Source of the DNA: Blasia pusilla
Taxonomy: Eukaryota > Marchantiophyta > Marchantiopsida > Blasiales
Assembly: GCA_050084515.1 (NCBI GenBank)
Contig: CM114275.1
Span: 21,514,001-21,578,000, forward strand
Direction of reading: 5' to 3'
Length of the DNA stretch: 64,000 nt
Positions 59,435-64,000 of this stretch are shown one piece after another. The position numbers and the translations under genes were made by a program. Position 1 is the stretch's first letter, and each line of letters begins with the position of its first letter. Under the pieces are notes generated by a model. It made no database searches. It was not told where the DNA came from and saw only the letters and a program-made list of their open reading frames with translations.

Positions 59435-59951
59435 TCAATGCACCACTTGGACATCATACTCTTGCAACAAGAGAGCCAACCTCACAAGCTTCCCAGTAAA
59501 CTTATCGGACTTCATCAACCACTTAAGTGGTTGATGAAGTAATGGTAGAGGGATTGCTGAATAAATAACACCTGAAATGTGCAACAACCCACACTGCAAC
59601 CAAGCACTCATCCTCATACAAGCTATACTTTGCGTCTGCAACATTGTTTGAGCAATTAGCATAAGCCACCATAAACTCTCTATCCTCATCATCATCATGC
59701 TGGGTGAGCACAGCTTTAAGCACCAACATGCTCCAATCTATATACAATTGGAAAGCACGCTTCTTGATCGGTGGCCTCGATATGGGCGGGGACGTCAACC
59801 TGTCCTTGAGCACTTGAAATGCTCTCTCACGCTCATCTCCCCAGTGCCACTCGTGATCCACCTTGGTCAGCGGCTTTAAAATCAAACTGAAACCCTTCAT
59901 GTACCGTCGATAGAAGTTTGCCAATCCCATGAATGCATGAATTTGACTCAC
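59435..59951 (-). pseudogene. RT connection and RNase H (copy 2)
   Basis: 59951-59523 has AFMGLANFYRRYMKGFS, LYIDWSMLVLKAVLTQHDDD and YEDECLVAVWVVAHFRCYLF. Near 59540 a 2-base deletion shifts the frame just before HQPLKWLMKSDKF, which continues from 59698-59435. Gln codons here correspond to TAG stops in copy 1. Confidence 0.82.
59509..59540. repeat. perfect 32-bp palindrome inside RNase H coding
   Basis: ACTTCATCAACCACTT followed directly by its reverse complement. The centre encodes HQPLKWLM, whose codons are already nearly palindromic in copy 1 (34196-34222), so the symmetry comes from codon content plus a few changes. Confidence 0.9.
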
Positions 59952-60095
59952 ATCTGTAGGGCGTGGAATGCTTGAAATAGCCTATTCCTTTGTTTGTTGC
60001 ACGCCAAGGCCACTTGGGTATATGGTATGACTCACGTACTCAATCTGGTCATAGAAGAACTTGCACTTGCTTGGATGTAACTTGAGCCTATGTAA

Positions 60096-60704
60096 CTACA
60101 ATTGTCGAAACACCTCCTCTAGAAGTTGCTCATGCTCCTCCACCGTGGCGCTAAAGACTATGATGTCATCAGCAGAACACCTAGCAAAATCAAGCCCTGC
60201 CAAGATCCTATCCGTGACCCTTTGAAACTCAGTCGTGGCGTTCTTTAACCCAAATGGTAAGAACCGACACTGGTACAAGCAATCCTTCCCGTGAGGATCA
60301 ATGCCCCAAAATGTGGTCTTCTGCCTGTCCTCCAATCTGATAGGCAACTGATGGTATCCGGATCGAAGATCTAACGAACTGAAGACTTTTGCATGCCCAA
60401 TAGCATCAAATATATCTTTAGGGATGGGCATGGCATACCTATTGGACTTTTTCTATTGATTGAAAGGTTGGTAATATCCACACATTCGCGTTTACCATTT
60501 GCCATGCACATCCTTCTTGGCGCACATGATAGTGGCAGATGCATATTCTCCATGCGACATCTCCACTAGTCTAGCTCTAACCAAGTCCTTGGTCCTACTA
60601 TGAATCAAAGCCCTCTCCATATCATTGTTCATGTAGGATCGTTGAAAGATCGGCGTGTCACTTGATACCCCATTGCGGATCCCTAGACCCTTAAGCGTAC
60701 CCAA
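60096..60704 (-). pseudogene. reverse transcriptase (copy 2)
   Basis: 60704-60492 gives LKGLGIRNGVSSDTPIFQRS and MSHGEYASATIMCAKKD. 60431-60096 gives MPIPKDIFDAIGHAKVFSSL, DLRSGYHQLPIRLEDRQKT, FLPFGLKNATTEFQRVTD and CSADDIIVF, where the catalytic block is SADD instead of YIDD. The stop at 60096-60098 replaces a CAG present in copy 1. Confidence 0.85.
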
Positions 60705-61149
60705 ATCATGTGTACTAAATGCAAAACAACTCCTATAACTCCTAAGGAACTGATGTATTCAACACCACTCTCCTTCTGTCAACTTAGGGCCCATATGTGG
60801 CTTCCAAGTCTCCATCGTGACTATGGTAGGACTCTTCAACGCGGGTATTGGTGGTTGCTATGGTGCAACTCCATCTTGGACTGTAGAACACAATTGCTCC
60901 CCTCCAGCCAATAACAAAATCTGATCTCCTCCACGTGTAATATCTAGAACGACCCTAAACTTTCCACATACCTACAAAACATCCCAAGGAGTCCAAGGAT
61001 GTCTCTCCCGATCACCCATAATGTGTGGATCTCCTCGGGTCTCGCCCCCAGCCACTCCCTCAACCGTCTTGGTAGACATGGGGCTCACCAACGCAATAGT
61101 TGTGATCTCTCGCACCCTCAAACGACGTTGCTGAGCTACTCCTAAGCTG

Positions 61150-62340
61150 AAAATCCATGTCAAGCAATTCACTTCCATTTCCTGACCCTAGGCATGACGT
61201 TGTGATACCTCTGATAATGATAGTACTGCCATCACTCATGTGGGAAATCCCATCGCTCGATGTCGCTCATCAGCGTTGGGATCCTCCAACTGCTGTACCA
61301 GGTCCTGCCAAACCTAGCCAGGTCGGGCCTCCTTGAATGCATAGGAAGGGGGAAAACTCACAAATGTGGGAAAGACTGCCCATGGCATGCCAATCATGTT
61401 GACCACAATAAGTGGCGGTTGATCATCGTCCCTCACTGCTTGCGATCAAGAACTTGGATCCATAACAAAATCCACCAACAAATCGGAGGGCCGCTCCTTT
61501 CTTGCATAAGCCCTCCACAATACCTCATGTGGCACCAAGTTGGTCTACCAAAGACATGGGCGATGTGCTCATAAACCTACACTTACTGCATCCAACAACA
61601 GTGCCGGCTCGATCCATCCGCGCGCCTGATGTGCACTCGTCACCACGCGGGGCCTCGAATCGCCCAAAATTGGCACATTCTCCAAAATGTATGTTGGAGA
61701 ACGAGATTGATGCTCCTGAAAGTGTTGTAAAATATGCATCATCTCCCAAAACAACCTAGATTGAGTGTCAGCTAACTCGCTACCTCGTCCAGCACTCGAT
61801 TGGCCATGACATGGCCACCCAAAAATGACCAAATCTATAGTCCCTACCCACTCCAAGTCTCGTGCCCCCAACAATGAAATGTCCCTTTGTAGAGAACTCT
61901 TATATCCATGTAGGGCGGACACAAAAAACAAGTTGGGAAATTGAAGGTGTAACTGCGCCACATGGTGAAGTGAAGCGCGTCTCACAACATCATCAATCTC
62001 AACATACTGTTGCACGTGCACTCATGCCTGCAAAACAGCAACTAAGCCAATGTTGATCCCTCCAAAGAGATTCAACACACAAATATCCTCGTCAGGGATG
62101 CGCCACATAATCAGTGTGGTATCCAAAGGGGTCATAATATCACTCATGGCTACCTCGGGTTCCTCTTACCCGTCACGCTCAGGTGCAAACATCTCACTCC
62201 TCGTTGTCCGCACGTGCTCCCCCGCCAAGCGTCGGATCTCCTCACTCGAGCCCCATATCGGCACCTCTCCTCCTCAGAATGATGTGGCTACCATAACACT
62301 CCTCTCCCTCAAAGTTTCAAGCGCGGGGGCGTCTTCTACA
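61150..62340 (-). pseudogene. C5 cytosine DNA methyltransferase domain (copy 2)
   Basis: Reading down from 62340: a leader (EIRRLAGEHVRTTRSEMFAP) shared with copy 1, motif I as CVLNLFGGINIGLVAVLQA near 62075-62020, then 62021-61569 with QYVEIDDVVRRASLHHVAQL, motif IV IDLVIFGWPCHGQSSAGRG (PC present), motif VI YILENVPILGD, then motif VIII as AHRPCLW near 61540 with adjacent TGA and TAG stops. Motifs IX/X read DERHRAMGFPT and MEVNCLTWIFSLGV near 61260-61160. Relative to copy 1, the stop after LQA (TGA), the R-to-C change and the W-to-stop change fit C-to-T or G-to-A decay, though the TGA replaces a Gly codon. Confidence 0.85.
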
Positions 62341-62631
62341 TGGACATGACCCTGAATCAAGTCACAAGGTCACGTGATGGCGCTGATGAATGCGGATAAT
62401 GTTGCCGTCGCTCGATCACTCCATCCGTGAGTCGAACGGATAATGAACTAAGTCTCCCATCATCAGATTGCCATCTTGGTCTATAGGATGCTGACTCCTC
62501 CCAATAATCGAGGGAAAATCCCATTGGGTACAACACTGCTCATCCAACCAAGACGTCGTAGGACTTGGCATCGGTCACTATCGCCTTGGCTTGCACCATA
62601 GACTCATCGCTAGGATGTCTTAGGCAAATCC

Positions 62632-63303
62632 TCACCATGACCTCCTGTTGGATGATAAACAGTGTGGTACTTGCTCCACCCAAGGCTGTCTGTATAGACA
62701 ATGCTCCACATTAGCCCTCTTCAGACCCAAACCCGTGAATTCCGCCTTCCCCAACATCATGGGTTGCGCTCCTGAGTTTAACAAGATACAATATGGACAA
62801 AACACTCTACCTCCTAGACTAACCAAATGGAATACCTCTCCTTGGTTATCCAACAACACAACACCTGGAACAACCATGGCATGCTCTATCATGGGTCTAG
62901 CGGAAATCTCCGCCATCCTAGCAACTGCAACCTGCAATGAATTTGAGGTGGATGGCATGAGCATCAAATCCAAGGGCAAGTCCATCACCTCCTCCGCAAT
63001 CACATGTGAATGTGATGCAAGAACACCATCTCCACACTCACATAGTGCAGCGGCGAGCCGGAAAACCTTGACGGGCGTACCTCCAAATGTCATAACATCG
63101 GAAGCAGAAAACAAAGGAGCACGGAATACCATCGTGGCCGCCCCCAACATCGTACTCAACACATGCTCCTCCCGAGCATGAGAAATAAGAGTTATCGCAC
63201 TCCCTTCTCCCATCGCCCTCCATGCCAACATACCAACAACATCAACTCGCCAAAGTCTCTGATCAAGACCCATCGATGGGGTCTTCATCGCCTCGGGCAA
63301 CAT
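62632..63303 (-). CDS. conserved spacer and retropepsin protease frame (copy 2), intact
   Basis: An unbroken 223-residue frame, the best preserved part of copy 2. It holds VFRLAAALCECGDGVLASHS, EEVMDLPLDL, MVVPGVVLLDNQGEVFHLVS and the protease site CILLNSGAQPMMLGKAEFTG. The active-site Asp is Asn (NSGA for DSGA), a G-to-A change that should abolish catalysis. Upstream of the protease the conserved 150-residue segment has no recognised family. It is part of the element polyprotein and not an independent gene; the start codon is not meaningful. Confidence 0.65.
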   Translation of the reverse strand: MLPEAMKTPSMGLDQRLWRVDVVGMLAWRAMGEGSAITLISHAREEHVLSTMLGAATMVFRAPLFSASDVMTFGGTPVKVFRLAAALCECGDGVLASHSHVIAEEVMDLPLDLMLMPSTSNSLQVAVARMAEISARPMIEHAMVVPGVVLLDNQGEVFHLVSLGGRVFCPYCILLNSGAQPMMLGKAEFTGLGLKRANVEHCLYRQPWVEQVPHCLSSNRRSW

Positions 63304-63680
63304 GAAAGATAGAGGAAGCGTGGTCTATTTCTTGGCTTCCCCTCTCTCAAGATCCAACTTTGTGGCAGCTCAATGTGTAACAACAACCGTTGCCTCTAGC
63401 TGGACAGTCGCGCACATCTAACCAGGATCCTCCATATCTCCAACTGCTCCATAAGATGTTTATACCACTGATCCTACATCGGGTAACCGCAATGCCATAG
63501 CAACAATCTGCTGCTGCAAGTGCAATATCCGAGCAGCCGTCCCAGCCTCATGCTCGGCGTCTCCCTTGACGTGTCTACCTCAAACTCTACCTCCTCCACG
63601 GGAGACTCCACCATCCCCTTGGGAAAATCCACCTCCTCGTCCCCCAACGAGACCACTTGGTCTTTGCTTGACATGTGGTA
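63304..63680 (-). pseudogene. N-terminal frame of copy 2 polyprotein
   Basis: MSSKDQVVSLGDEEVDFPKG starts at 63674 and is acidic; after a frameshift, AARILHLQQQIVAMALRLPD looks like a short coiled coil of the type found in gag N-termini. LPLSFMLPEAMKTPSM just before 63303 matches VPQSFTLSEALHTPSM of copy 1, showing the regions are continuous. Confidence 0.5.
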
Positions 63681-64000
63681 ACTGGGGAGAAAGAAAACAT
63701 TTTCTATTCTACGGGCGGTAAGAAATTATTTTTCCCTATGAGGGCCCAATTCTATGGGCCAAGATTCGGGTGCAACAGTCGGAACCTGCGGCTTTACGCT
63801 GGTTTTTGGCAGGTAACCCCGTAACCAAGATTAGGGATTTCGGTTACGGAAATAGTGACAAAAATTCCCCCCTTCCCCTAACCTTTGCAACCAAAACTCC
63901 CTCATTTTTCCCCAACATAAATTCCCCCCTTTTCCTAACCTTTCTAGCCGAAATTCCCTCTTTGGCCTTCCTCACCCCTCCTACAAGGCCATAAACATGG
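63681..64000. other. non-coding edge with a 57-bp imperfect tandem pair
   Basis: Two units beginning ATTCCCCCCTT (about 63864 and 63921) contain CCTAACCTTT and repeat with a period of about 57. No gene recognised. It could be leader or LTR of copy 2. Confidence 0.5.

Larger units (their letters stand above)
58068..63680 (-). mobile_element. Ty3/gypsy element with DNA methyltransferase and PHD finger, copy 2
   Basis: On the minus strand from 63674 down: a short acidic N-terminal frame, the spacer-protease frame, methyltransferase, RT, connection and RNase H, integrase, and the integrase tail with PHD. The order equals copy 1. The 3' flank continues at 50736 beyond the nested chromovirus. Gag with zinc knuckles was not seen, so its 5' part is deleted or lies outside the window. 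Copy 2 and copy 1 are clearly diverged (roughly half to two thirds identical by eye in protein), so they are not recent duplicates. Confidence 0.85.

Noticed and set aside
59509-59540. 32-bp palindrome as an inverted duplication or recombination site
   Set aside because: The codons for HQPLKWLM are nearly palindromic already in copy 1, so the symmetry is a coding coincidence plus a small deletion.
63770-63994. 74-residue frame at the right edge
   Set aside because: Low-complexity, generated by the 57-bp tandem pair.
1-64000. tRNA or rRNA genes
   Set aside because: No cloverleaf-like B-box/A-box pair or rRNA core sequence noticed by eye; only the primer-binding site complementary to tRNA-Met was seen.

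Overview
The window is plant nuclear DNA (streptophyte). It has two recognisable host genes with spliced exons, and the rest is mostly retrotransposon sequence. The genes resemble Arabidopsis families (EDR2 and a short PPR protein), the introns are long and TE-filled, and the LTR elements use the plant-type initiator-Met primer site. I cannot name the species. A retrotransposon encoding a cytosine methyltransferase, together with large introns, would fit a streptophyte alga or a non-seed plant better than a typical angiosperm; this is inference only.

Layout. 1-2266: 3'-truncated Ty1/copia remnant (minus), joined to a fragment of a Ty3-type LTR (2262-2794). 2795-6120: mostly unrecognised, ending in a GC-rich stretch. 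6121-7663: two-exon PPR-type gene (plus). 9403-27905: a 20-exon EDR2-like gene (minus; PH, START and EDR2_C/DUF1336 domains) that I reassembled from splice signals. Its introns hold LINE fragments, a copia 3' end, an 8-bp minisatellite, an 88-bp tandem duplication and a hairpin. 28-29 kb: the gene's upstream region.

29.3-39.2 kb and 50.4-63.7 kb hold the most interesting content: three copies or fragments of a Ty3/gypsy element. Its domain order is gag (zinc knuckles) - protease - C5 cytosine DNA methyltransferase (DNMT3/DRM-like, motifs I to X) - RT - RNase H - integrase - C-terminal PHD finger. Copy 1 (plus, 29.3-36.2 kb) and copy 2 (minus, 58.1-63.7 kb) both carry the methyltransferase. 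A mosaic copy 3 (36.2-39.2 kb) keeps only gag pieces, integrase and PHD. All are broken, and several nonsense or missense changes look like C-to-T or G-to-A decay of methylated cytosines.

Copy 2 is split by a complete chromovirus (50742-58062) with 995/997-bp LTRs, a GAATC target duplication, a tRNA-Met primer site and a C-terminal chromodomain. A solo LTR of the same family sits at 42145-43085, next to a CACTA (tnp2) transposase fragment. 43-50 kb is a patchwork of other decayed repeats.

The two host genes converge. The retroelements are nested and do not form a cooperating locus. The biological interest is an element that pairs a DNA-methylation writer with a probable histone reader, beside a conventional chromodomain element.
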